From Corallium rubrum (Eukaryota; Cnidaria; Anthozoa; Scleralcyonacea; Coralliidae): a DNA stretch of 64,000 bases. This document shows positions 12,190-24,400 of the stretch, piece by piece. The position numbers were made by a program, and so were the translations under genes. Position 1 is the stretch's first letter. Each line of letters begins with the position of its first letter. Below the pieces are notes generated by a model, which had not been told where the DNA came from, searched no databases, and saw only the letters and a list, made by a program, of their open reading frames with translations. The DNA lies in the NCBI GenBank assembly GCA_964035015.1, contig OZ036013.1, forward strand, positions 11,225,266-11,289,265. Direction: 5' to 3'.

Positions 12190-13005
12190 CGTTTACAAGG
12201 AATCTAAAGTGTCACTATGATGAAAAAATCGTCAGTCTTTTTTTTGTATCTTCTCATAAAGTACATTTAAAATGAGGGTGAACGGCGTTTGTGGTTTGTC
12301 AATATCTCATCTCGTTCAAGAGATATTCACGTTTTGGAAATATGCAAATTTATGGCTGATGACGTCATTTTCTCCAAACGAGCGAAATGAAAATCGTAAA
12401 ATAGGGAATATCTCTAGAAATAAACAATAGAACGCGCTTAAACTTTGTATGCTTATAGTATCTAATAAAATACATTTCTCTTTTGTGATTGCCATGGTAA
12501 GCGCATGCTCTCAGGTTACTCTAAACCTTAAGAAAAGGAATTATCATTTTTGCCTCATTGTTTAAAAATAGAAAGATTTAAACGTTTGAATTACAATGCC
12601 TACATAAGCCCTAATCTTCACTTTTATTCGCTCGAGTAAACGCTACTTGATTGCTGATAAATAAGAAAATTTAATTTTATCATTGGAGGGGGCCAGGAAC
12701 TAGCAGTTTCCACGAAAACAACTAAAGTTCCACAGTGAAACGTATTTTATTTAAACGATAAGCATGTAAAATTTGAGCACTTTCTATTGTTTATTTCTGG
12801 AGATATTCCTAATTTTACGATTTTCATTTCTCTCGTTTGGAGAAAATGACGTCATCAGTCATATAATTTGCATATTTCAAAAACGTGAATATCTCTTAAA
12901 CGAAATGAGATATTGACAAACCACAAACGCCGTTCATCCTCATTTTAAATGTACTTTATGACAAGATCAAAAAGGCTGACGATTTTTCATCACAGTGACA
13001 CTTTA
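12190..13005. mobile_element. DNA element with long terminal inverted repeats (about 225 bp)
   Basis: The left arm (about 12205-12430, including TGACGTCATTTTCTCCAAAC) is the near-perfect reverse complement of 12780-13005. The roughly 350-bp core has no reading frame. This is a non-autonomous long-TIR or fold-back element. Confidence 0.85.
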
Positions 13006-13007
13006 AA

Positions 13008-13386
13008 AATCTGATGCACATGCAGGTAAAAATGATTGTTTAAATCTTTTTGTTTTACACTTGGGGATAATAAAATCTCTTTGGTTCCTAAGTGAATAAA
13101 TAGATGAATTAACGTTAGGAAGAATATCATATAATTTGTGATCTCGATTTTCCACTATACTGTTAAACGTTTTCTTGGTCAGATGATATCGACGGTGATG
13201 AAGGCTATCCAGGTTTGTAATTGATAATCTTTCAGAGTAGGATTTTCCAGAAGAATAATTGATAATATACGCTTTTGAAATCGTTCAATGTTATCACTCA
13301 GATATTTTGGTAACGAGAAGTGGAATACTTCACAACTACATTCTAGAATCGGACGAACGCACGTGCAATAAAAGCTAATGATGGCG
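13008..13386 (-). mobile_element. LINE reverse-transcriptase C-terminal remnant
   Basis: The minus strand reads 'FYCTCVRPILE', 'FHFSLPKYLSDNIERFQKR' and 'LKDYQLQTW', then after a frameshift near 13190 'HHRRYHLTKKTFNSI', 'RDFIIPKCKTKRFKQSF' and a stop at about 13010. This is the block that follows the thumb in many invertebrate LINEs. It is 5'-truncated at 13387, where a piece of another repeat (CAACCTCGTACCCAGGG) joins it. Confidence 0.8.
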
Positions 13387-13387
13387 C

Positions 13388-14265
13388 AACCTCGTACCCA
13401 GGGTCTTATCTCCGCTGCTCCGCCTGACTTAAAAAATGATTTTAACAATTGGGACAAATTAGGAATCGAAAAAGTGCACCTAAAATTTTGTAAAATATAC
13501 CTGGGAGCTGGTGGAAAAGCTAGTAATGTTGCTTGCAGAGGTGAACTTGGAAAGTACCCATTACTAATCAATATTTATAAAAAATTATTCAAATACATTA
13601 TACACCTCACTTCACTACCTGAAACTTCAATTGCAAAACAAGCTTTCATAATATCAAAGGATTTATTCAATTATAATAAAACTTCTTTCTATACGAATAC
13701 CATCTTAAAATCTTATAATTGCAACGATCAAATACCTAGCCTTGAATCTATCTCAAGCAATTTTTTGGCTACTATTACAAATAGCATAAAACAGAAATAT
13801 GTCAACTTTTGGAAGCACAAACTGCAAAACTCCTCTAAAACACATTTCTACAGTACTTTCAAAACAGAATATAAATTAGAAGAATACCTCTCAATAATTA
13901 CAAACCTAAAACACAGAAAATTGTTAACCAGATATAGAACAAGTAATCATAAACTAATGATTGAGTATGGTCGTTACCAAAAAATCCCACGTGAAGAACG
14001 AGTTTGCAATCTTTGTCAGGCAGGTGAAATAAAAGATGAATTTCACTTTGCTATGTCATGTGAAGCATACTCAGATTTGAGAGACGAATTCGTAAATACT
14101 CCCCAAAATATATCTACCTTTAACACAAATGAAAACAAACAAACAATACTTTCTAATGCCATGAAGTCAGAGGAATGTGAGACTGTTTTGTCGCTATCCA
14201 CATTCATATATCTATGCTTCATGCGAAGAGAAAATTGTCTTGAAACTCGGAATGCTATAGAGTAA
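13388..14265 (+). mobile_element. LINE ORF2 C-terminal fragment with CCHC zinc knuckle
   Basis: The first 40 bases are an end of the CCTCGTACCCAGGG repeat. From about 13440 one frame of about 275 codons stays open to the TAG-flanked end at 14265. It carries 'VHLKFCKIYLGAGGKASN', 'FWKHKLQ', 'KHRKLLTRYRTSNHKLMIE' and then C-x2-C-x9-H-x4-C at the end (CNLC...HFAMSC). This is the usual C-terminal tail of LINE polyproteins in marine invertebrates. There is no RT core, so the copy is 5'-truncated, although this part has no stop. It faces away from the minus-strand LINE remnant next to it. Confidence 0.8.
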
Positions 14266-14460
14266 ATCATATCATATAATAATCTTATAATAATCTTTAT
14301 TTTTCCATTCTTATGCTGAGAAATACAAATGGAATTACATCAAATGTTTTTAAAAACTACCTATGTTCTATATACACATTTATAAAGTTTTGAAAATGAC
14401 GTTTATGGCAAGTCCGACGTGTTCAAAATAGCCTAAAAATTCACCAAAGTATGCAAATAT

Positions 14461-15008
14461 TTAAAAAAGTGAGGCAGCCCTCGGTATGAAAGAAGATCTA
14501 TGTCTTTCAGTTCCAGAAAATATTGATACTTTTTTCTTGTGTGACCTAAGATGATAGTTGTGGCTTACATGTATGTGTTTTGGAATTAGGTCTGAGCAAG
14601 GATGTGTGTCCTCATCCATGATACGTTTGAATTCTTGGAGGGTAATGTTATTTCTCCTTTGGGACAAGGATGGTAGATAATCCCTGGGTAAGCCTAGGAT
14701 TTTCAAACTTCTTCTCTGAATGCTTTCAATCTCAGCCTCGAGATAGCTAGGAAGACCGCCCCAAACTGGAGCCCCATACTCGAGTAGGGGTCTGATCTTA
14801 GTTTTGTAGCAGGTAATACCAACTTCATCCGGGAGATGTGCCCGACGACATTCTCTGAGAAAGAATAGTCTCTTGTTCGCCTTTTTGGTAATATGCTCGA
14901 CATGGCTATTCCACTTTAGGTCGTTTTGATGCCAGACGCCAAGTAGTTTAAAAGCTTTCACCCGTTCAACTGTGGCTCCATTGATTTGAAGATGGGGTGG
15001 TTTAATAG
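14461..15008 (-). mobile_element. LINE reverse-transcriptase C-terminal remnant
   Basis: The frame reads from about 15008 (INGATVERVKAFKLLGV) through 'WNSHVEHITKKANKRLFFLR', 'YGAPVWGGLP' and 'IESIQRRSLKILGLPRDYLP' to a stop at 14461. It corresponds to the RT thumb and connector of a LINE. The 5' part, including the catalytic YADD, is missing. The remaining 180 codons are intact. Confidence 0.85.
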
Positions 15009-15061
15009 TAGTTTAATATTTAGTTAGTACAGTCTATGTAACTTGTTAGTTTAATGATATC

Positions 15062-15146
15062 TAGCCTGCGTGCAGACTCCACCTGAATTTAAAATTAATT
15101 TGATATTTAGTTTTGGGTTCGGGTGGGGTCTGCACGCAGGCTAAAT
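15062..15146. mobile_element. Short hairpin MITE (TAGCCTGCGTGCAGAC)
   Basis: TAGCCTGCGTGCAGACTCCACC is answered by its complement ending at 15143, around a 35-bp A/T loop. A related but diverged hairpin with GCCTATTTGCAGGT/ACCTGCACACAGGC ends is at 48604-48655. Confidence 0.75.
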
Positions 15147-15380
15147 GTTACCTTTGTAATTTAATAGTATAAGCTTTAGCAATGTCTGTAAATAGATCAT
15201 GCCAATAAAGCTATTATTTCGCCTGGGTACGAGGTTGGTGATGGCGTTGATAGGAACATGTGCGTGTTTCAATTGAATTATGAAGTATATACTATATACG
15301 TTTGTTAGCCTGAGAAGTAGTACTTCAGACAACATGCAGATACAACACTGGTATTAATTTGTACTTTCTACGAAAAGTTA

Positions 15381-15458
15381 TCAGATTTCTGTTCTCGCCA
15401 TGAAATACAGTTCCGCTAAAGCAACAATCGACGCAAGAATTATTCCAAACATCACTCT
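15381..15458 (-). CDS. TMEM199: TMEM199 exon 6 (second TM helix and stop)
   Basis: The acceptor TTTCTTTAG is followed by 25 codons and TGA. They form the last transmembrane helix, with the family's 'ALAELYFM' ending. Phase 0 at the start matches exon 5. Confidence 0.9.
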   Translation of the reverse strand, partial: RVMFGIILASIVALAELYFMARTEI

Positions 15459-18400
15459 CTAAAGAAAACAAAAAGCCAAGAAATAATATGAGGGAATACT
15501 TTTGATAACGAAATACTGACGTTTCAAGCAGAGCTCTTCATCAGAGTAAAATGTAGAGTGCTGTGTAGACAGTGTTTTAGATAGAGCAAAGTGAAAAGAT
15601 GGTAAACTGCTGAGAATAGTTTTGATAACGAAATACTGACGTTTCAAGCAGAGCTCTTCATCAGAGTAAAATGTGGAGTGCTGTGTAGGCAGTGTTTTAG
15701 ATAAAGCAAAGTGAAAAGATGGTAAACTGCTGAGAATAGTTTTAATAACGAAATACTGACGTTTCAAGCAGAGTCCTTCATCAGGGTAAAATGTATCTCA
15801 TTTGAGCTGGCCTTAGGCTCCTGTTTATATGAAGTGGATTGATAGTTCAATCGGATCGAAAAACTCGAGTGAAGTCAATCCAGACATTGTTTTCGGTTTT
15901 GGAACACAATTTTCTGCGCTTCCCTCATGCGTATCAAGTCATTTTCAAGTCAAACCGTGTTTAGATGAATCAGATTGGAGACATTCAAGTCGTCCTTGCT
16001 CGAATCTCAAGTAATCCACTGCGTGGATTGACTTCAGCCATTCGTTTCCATCAGATCAAAAACTTTCAATCTTTTTCATGTAAACACAACATTGCGAGAT
16101 TTGGAGAAACAACATGGGGTAAACAGGGCCTAGCACCAGATGATTTATTTATCAAAGAGAGAACCCTCAGTCATCCTAGGCAGCAATGAGTTAACAAGTG
16201 ATTAACCCATTCCTGCCTGAGCTGGCCAAAAGCAACCCCTTTATTGTTTTACTCTGTCTAACACCAGATGATTTTACTCATCAAAGAGAGAACCCTCAGA
16301 CATCCTAGGCGAGTCAGACCAATCAAATGCTGAGAAGGCGTCCCATTGGGATATCTAACCCCTAATTTTACTCTGATGAAGGGCCCTGCTTGAAACGTCA
16401 GTATTTCATTATCGAAACTATTCTCAGCAGTTTACCATCTTTTCACTTTGCTCTATCTAAAACACTGCCTACACAACACTCTACATTTTACTCTGATGAA
16501 GGACTCTGCTTGAAACGTCAGTATTTCGTTATCAAAACTATTCTCAGCAGTTTACCATCTTTTCACTTTGCTCTATTTAAAACACTGGCTACACAGCACT
16601 CTACATTTTACTCTGATCATAGTCAGTCGAGATATGGTCTGGAAACTCGGCAAACTTCAAAGCGCCTATAATGAGCTGGGATTTTATGTTGAACCGTACC
16701 TTACACCGTGCACATCCTTTGTTTTAGGTTTATTAATATTTAAATAGCACGGTTGAGTGATTGAACTGAAACGTTGCTATTGGACAATTCGTTCATTATA
16801 CTAAAATACAATGTGTTCAGTGACCGTGCACCGTGCACAAAAATGCATAAAGACAAACAAAAAGATAGACCAAAGACTTTAGCTGAGTTTCCAGACCATA
16901 TCTCGATTGACTATGCTCTGATGAAGGGCTCTGCTTGAAACGTCAGTATTTCATTATCAAAACTATTCTTAGCTGTTTACTGTACTTTCACTTTGCTCTA
17001 TCTAAAACACTGCCTACACAACACTCTACATTTTAGTGTAATAAAAGTATCGTGCTGCGTTTCTCTCTGACGAAGGGTCTTCGCTCGAAACGTTAGACTC
17101 CTACGTTCTCTGTTTCGGCAGTATATCTAACCTTATATACTATATTTCGACTGTTGACTCTACATTTTACTCTGATGAAGGGCTCTGCTTGAAACGTCAG
17201 TATTTCGTTATCAAAACTATTCTCAGCAGTTTACCATCTTTTCACTTTGCTCAATCTAAAACACTGCATACAAGCAAGAGTTTGAACTTACCAAACCAAT
17301 ATTTGTAAATGCAAATTGAGAACTCATAAAGCCAAACACAAATGTTCCAGCAACGGACAAAGCGAAATTGACCACGGAGGAAAGTTGACGACTTGTCGAA
17401 CGAACTAAATTCAAAATTTAAAAAACTAAACGTTATACTCTGTGAATTTCTCAAAGTGTATATGAAACGAAAATTAAGTTAGTCTTATTTGAAAGAACTC
17501 TTAAAATAATGGGGAATATCAATTTACAGCTTTTTCATATTTTACTTAGTTCTTGAGATATTTTGACTTATGTGATACTCAAATGAGATAACCTTACGGT
17601 TCGTTTTTTTCTAATTAACGTATTTGAAAATCGCGAATATTTTTGAGATTATTGAACAAAATCACTTGAAACTTTGCATATTGCTACAGTTCATGCAACT
17701 AAACATGAAAGACAAGTTACAAGTGATTTTGATCAATAATCTTAAAAATATTCACGATTTTCGAATATGTTAATTAGAAAAAAACGAACCATAAGTTATC
17801 TCATTTGAATATCACAAGTCTAAATATCTCAAGAACTAAGTATAATATGAAAAACCTGTAAATTGATATTCCCCATTATTTTAAGAGTTCTTTTAAATAA
17901 GACAAACTTAATTTTCGTTTCATATACACTTTAAAGTGCCGGGCTATTAAGCGAAAATTAAGTCAGTTCTTTTATTTTAAAGAACACTTAAAGTCTCGAT
18001 GAAATGAAAAATTCGTTGGCATTTTTGTTGTTTTATTGTACAGAGGAGCATGGCAGGAGCACTCGCTGGAAATTTCAAGAGAATCTGATGCGTAGTTTTC
18101 GCGCTATCATATCTTAAAATTTGCCCTGGATAGTTTGTTTTGGGGAAATTTGGGCTTCTTGGTAACAATGCCTTATGACGTACGCAGATGGATCATTAAT
18201 AGTGAAATATATTGTTCTTATGCATAGTTGTCCATTTGCGTACGTCATAAGCATTGTTACTGAAAGCCCAATTTTTCTCCAAGAACGAACTAGCCATGGC
18301 AAACTTTAAGAGTTAATAGCGCGAGAACTACGCGTCAGATTCTCTTGAAATTTTCAGTGAGTGCTCCTGCCATGCTCCTCTGTACAACAAAACAACAAAA

Positions 18401-21400
18401 AATGCCAATGCATTTTTCATTTCATAGACACTTGACAGTAACATCTTTTGCTGTTTTTCGTTTCTGAGATATTTCAGTTTGTTTGATATGTAAATTAAAC
18501 ATCTTGACGTCACATGTGCATAATGAGTTATCAGAGAAGGTTATATATCTTTGCTATTATCAAACATATAATCACTTGAAAATACGACATGTTTGGTCTT
18601 GTGAGTTGTGAGAGAAACACATCCACATGCTTCCTTCGAATTAATTGTTTGATAAGAGCAAAAATATATAACCTCCGATAACTCATTATGCACTTGTGAC
18701 GTCAAGAGACTAAATTTGTACATCAAACAAACTGAAATATCTCAACGAAGCAAGGAAATGAAAAACTGCAAAAGATGCTACTTTGTCATTTTAAGTGTTG
18801 TTTTAAATAAGACAAACTTAATTTTCGCTTCATTATGGACAGTTAATTTTCAATTTGCTGGATAATCTTCAAACTTACTGTACCTTCAAAAGCCATTTCT
18901 TTTTGATTTTTTTCAATGAGCTTGAGAAATATAGAAAAACTATTTCAGATCGTAAAATTTCACACAAAGACATGTGTACAATCTGTAACTTTCTGATGAC
19001 CAGATCACCAGTGAGATGTTCCAACCATTGAGCTACTGAGACTCAGATGATTTGAACGTAGATTGAATATGTGTACAACCCACAACCTTCTGATCACCAG
19101 TGAGATGTTCCAACCATTGAGCTACTGAGACTCAGATGATTTGAACGTAGATTGAATATGTGTATAACCCACAACCTTCTGATGACCAGTGAGATGCTCT
19201 AACCATTGAGCTACTGAGACTCGGATGATTTGAACGTCACAACCTTCTGATGACCAGTGAAATGCTCCAACCATTGAGCCACTGAGACTCAGATGATTTG
19301 AACGTAGATTGAATATGTGTACAACCCACAACCTTCTGATGACCAGTGAGATGCTCTAACCATTGAGCTACTGAGACTCAGATGATTTAAACGTAGATTG
19401 AATATGTGTACAACCCACAACCTTCTGGTGACCAGTGAGATGCTCTAACCACTGAGTTACTGAGACTCAGATGAACGTAGATTGAATATGTGTACAACCC
19501 ACAACCTTCTGATCACCAGTGAGATGCTCTAACCATTGAGCTACTGAGACTCAGATGATTTGAACTTAGGTTGAATATATGTACAACCCACAACCTTCTG
19601 ATCACCAGTGAGATGCTCTAACCATTGAGGTACTGAGACTCAGATGATTTGAACGTAGATTGAATATGTGTACAACCCACAACCTTCTGATCACCAGTGA
19701 GATGCTCTAACCATTGAGCTACTGAGACTCAGATGATTTGAACTTAGATTTGAATATGTGTACAAACCACAACCTTCTGATGACCAGTGCTCTAACCATT
19801 GTATCCACTGCTATAACCTTATAATGTAACTATCAAATGGCCAGTGTAATACAGTATTAATACTTGGAATCCAAAAGCTAAAGTAATACAATGAATGCAC
19901 AAGATTGTTTCCAATGTTTCACTACTACACTGTACCTCTCTGTCAATGTTTTTCACCATTGTTCTATACCTCACTTGTTCTTGCTTGGCTTTTAGTTTTT
20001 CAAGTCGAGCAATTAGCTCTGGACTCTAAATTGTAGCATTTAACATTATTACAACTAATATACAGTATAACTCTTTCACTACAGTACTGAGGGTTGAGAT
20101 CTAGCCCCATGACAGAATAGTCAGGGTTAGCTAGACATTGTGAAATAGTCTGGTGTTAGCCAGAGTAAAATAGTCTGCTGTTAGACAGAGTAAAATAGTC
20201 TGGTGTTAGACAGAGTAAAATAGTCTGGTCTTTAGACAGAGAAAAATAGTCTGGTGTTAGACACAGTAAAATAGTCTGGTGTTAGACAGAGTAAAATAGT
20301 CTGGTGTTAGACAGAGTAAAATAGTCTGGTGTTAGACAGAGTAAAATAGTCTGGTGTTAGACAGAGTAAAATAGTCTGGTGTTAGACAGTAAAATAGTCT
20401 AGTGTTAGACAGAGTAAAATAGTCTGGTGTTAGACAGAGTAAAATAGTCTGGTGTTAGACAGAGTAAAATAGTCTGGTGTTAGACAGAGTAAAATAGTCT
20501 GGTGTTAGACAGAGTAAAATAGTCTGGTGTTAGACAGAGTAAAATAGTCTGGTGTTAGACAGAGTAAAATAGTCTGGTGTTATAGACAGAGTAAAATAGT
20601 CTGGTGTTAGACAGAGTAAAATAGTCTGGTGTTAGACAGAGTAAAATAGTCTGGTGTTAGACAGTAAAATAGTCTGGTGTTAGACAGAGTAAAATAGTCT
20701 GGTGTTAGACAGAGTAAAATAGTCTGGTGTTAGACAGAGTAAAATAGTCTGGTGTTAGACAGAGTAAAATAGTCTGGTGTTAGACAGAGTAAAATAGTCT
20801 GGTGTTAGACAGAGTAAAATAGTCTGGTGTTAGCCAGAGTAAAATAGTCTGGTGTTAGACAGAGTAAAATAGTCTGGTATTAGACAGAGTAAAATAGTCT
20901 GATGTTAGACAGAGTAAAATAGTCTGGTGTTATAGACAGAGTAAAATAGTCTGGTGTTAGACAGAGTAAAATAGTCTGGTGTTAGACAGAGTAAAATAGT
21001 CTGGTGTTATAGACAGACTGAGTAAAATAGTCTGGTGTTAGACAAAATAGTCTAGCGTTAGACAGAGTAAAATAGTCTGGTGTTAGACACAGTAAAATAG
21101 TCTGGTGTTAGACACAGTAAAACAGTCTGGTGTTAGACACAGTAAAATAGTCTGGTGTTAGACAAAGTACAACAGTCTGGTGTCAGAGTAAAATAGTCTG
21201 GTGTTAGACAGAGTAAAATAGTCCGGTGTTAGACACAGTAAAATAGACTGGTGTTAGACAGAGTAAAATAGTCTGGTGTTAGACAGAGTAAAATAGTCTG
21301 GTGTTAGACAGAGTAAATTAAATAGTCTGGTGTTAGACAGAGTAAAATAGTCTGGTGTTAGACACAGTAAAATAGTCCGGTGTTAGGCACAGTAAAATAG

Positions 21401-24400
21401 TCGGGTGTTAGACACAGTAAAATAGTCTGGTGTTACACACAGTAAAATAGTTTGGTGTTAGACACAGTAAAATAGTCTGGTGTTAGACACAGTAAAATAG
21501 TCTGGTGTAGACACAGTAAAATAGTCTGGTGTTAGACAGAGTAAAATAGTCTAGTGTTAGACACAGTAAAATAGTCTGGTGTTAGACAGAGTAAAATAGT
21601 CTGGTGTTAGACACAGTAAAATAGTCTGGTGTTAGACACAGTAAAATAGTCTAGTGTTAGACACAGTATAATAGTCTGGTGTTAGACACAGTAAAATAGT
21701 CTGGTGTTAGACACAGTAAAATAGTCTGGTGTTAGACACAGTAAAATAGTCTGGTGTTAGACACAGTAAAATAGTCTGGTGTTAGACACAGTAAAATAGT
21801 CTGGTGTTAGACACCGTAAAATAGTCTGGTGTTAGACACAGTAAAATAGTCTGGTGTTAGACAGAGTAAAATAGTCTGGTGTTAGACAGTAAAATAGTCT
21901 GGTGTTAGACACCGTAAAATAGTCTGGTGTTAGACACAGTAAAATAGTCTGGTGTTTAGACACAGTAAAATAGTCTGGTGTTAGACAGTAAAATAATAAT
22001 TCTACATGGTTCGAAAATACCTTTGGGTAGGCAAAGAGTTAGACTAAGGTGGTGAACAAGTTACCTTCTTTGGTTCTTGGACTGGTTCAAAATACAATCC
22101 ACTTTCTTCAACTAATTCATTTAAATAAATTACTGTTCCAGCTAAAAGTTAATACAATAGAAGAGTGTTAACTAAACATGGTTATGGTTTTATAGATTTT
22201 TAATAATTTGTTAACTCATTGCTGCCTAGGATGTCTGAGGGTTCTCTCTTTGATCAGTAAAATCATCTGGTGTTAGACAGAGTAAAACAATAAAGGGACC
22301 ATTTTTGACCAGCTCAGGCATGCAAGAATGAGTCCATCACTTGTTAGTCATTGCTGTCTAGAATGTCTGAAGGTTCTCTCTTTGATGAGTAAAATCATCT
22401 GGTGTTAGACAGAGTGAAATATTAACCCTTTCCCTCTGGCATTAGACAGTTGGAGTAAAATAACTGTGGTGGTTTTGGCTGGTCAACGTATTAATAGGGA
22501 AAGAGTTAAAGGGGCTATGTTTGGCTGGGATTTCAGCAAAGTGATCGAAACAAACATTTCCCCATATAAACACTTTTCCTTGGGTAACTCAGCATAGTGG
22601 GATGAATTTTCTATATTCATTACTTTATATCACTTACATGTAATTGTTGATGATAATCATCTCAAATATTACAACTTTTCAAGTCTAGCTTTCATATAAA
22701 CAGAACATAAAGTTTATCCCAGCAAACTGGGTAACTCAGCTGACTGGGGTATTAAACTCACCTCCATATAAAGAGGTCCTAAGGGCCTGTTCACATGGGA
22801 ATTAGTTATGTTGGGGGGGGGGGGGGGGTGTATTGCTATCCCCTGAGATATTTCAATGTTAGTTCAAAATCAATGTTAAAAAAGTAAACTGTAACCCTAG
22901 CGCCAGAGTTAACCCTACCTCTGTGTGAATGCTTTCACCTGAGTTATCTCAGTGGGGGTAGGATCAACTTTTGTATAATTATGCATGCATAATTACGCTG
23001 TTGCCCAGAATAACTCAGTCTGAATGATAGGGTAACTCTTAGGCCAGCTGAGTTAACCCAACCTCCTTGCTAGTTCGTTTCCATGTTAAAAATGTAAACC
23101 GTTCACATGAGACCGAGATAACTGGATTGGGGATATAGGGATAACTCGGTCTGAACAATAGAGTAACCCTAGCACCAGAGTTAACCCTACCTTCATGTGA
23201 ACACTTTCACCTGAGTTATCTCGGGGTAGGGTCAACTTTTGTATAATTAAGCCCTGGTCAAACGAAGATAAGAGTCGATGAGAGTTGCAACTCTTGGTCG
23301 CATTTGACCACCAACTCTCATCGACTCTCATGCACTCTTATCAACTCTCATCAACTTTGAGCTGGTTCAAATTTTAATGAGAGTTGATGAGAGTTTTTGC
23401 TCATTTGACCGATCATGAGAGTTTGCATATGAGAGTTGATGAGAGTTTAGCGGCTAGTGGTTTGCACTTTGTAAAAACAGGCTCAACAAAATATCTGTTT
23501 ATTTATTTGTCCAGTACGAGATTGTAAAAATACGAACTTTGTTTACCTCGAAATTCATTCCTAGTCTCCCTGCTCTGCGCAGTAAATCCTACAACTCTCA
23601 TGGTCAACTCTCATCCTCGTTTGACCGGGGCATTATGCACGTGTAATTATGCTGTTGCCCAAGATAACTCGGAGTGAAGCATTCAATATGAATCTAGTGT
23701 TATCTCAGGAATTCTGTTTGGGGGGCACAGATTTTGGCCCAAAAAAATACAGGGTTAAATATTGATTTTTATTAAATTTTTTGAACATTTCACAGCAATA
23801 CATGTCAAAATTGCCTGAAATTCCACAAACTGCCCAAATTTTCCTTTTTCAAATATTTTGGGAGGGCAATTGCTCCCCACCTATTTACCCCTACACCCTG
23901 AGATATCCCTCCCCTACCCCTAAGATATCCCTCCCCTACCCCTAAGATATCCCTCACTACCCCCTGACATATCTCTCCCCTACCCCCCTAGATATCCCTA
24001 CCCTGTGATATACCCCTACCCCCAAGATGTTCCTACCCCTAAGATATCCCAAAGATATCCCTACCCCCCACCCCCCGGGATATCCCTCGATGTGATACAG
24101 TAGAATATTAAAATTGCTCTTTAGAAGTAATAGGTTTAACCGACGTTCTTCAAATATTAAAGTTCTCTCTTTGATGAGTAAAATCATCTGGTGTTCGATA
24201 GAGTAAAACAATAAAAGGACCGTTTTTGGCCAGCTCAGGCAGGAATGGGTTAATCACTTGTTAACTCATTGCTGCCTAGGATGTCTGAGGGTTCTCTCTT
24301 TGATGAGTAAAATCATCTGGTGTTAGACAGAGTAAAACAATAAAGGGGACCGTTTTTGGCCAGCTCAGGCAGGAATGGGTTAATCACTTGTTAACTCATT

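Noticed and set aside
13179..13571. 130-codon minus-strand frame as a single gene
   Set aside because: It is a chimera of a LINE remnant (to 13386) and the reverse strand of another element.
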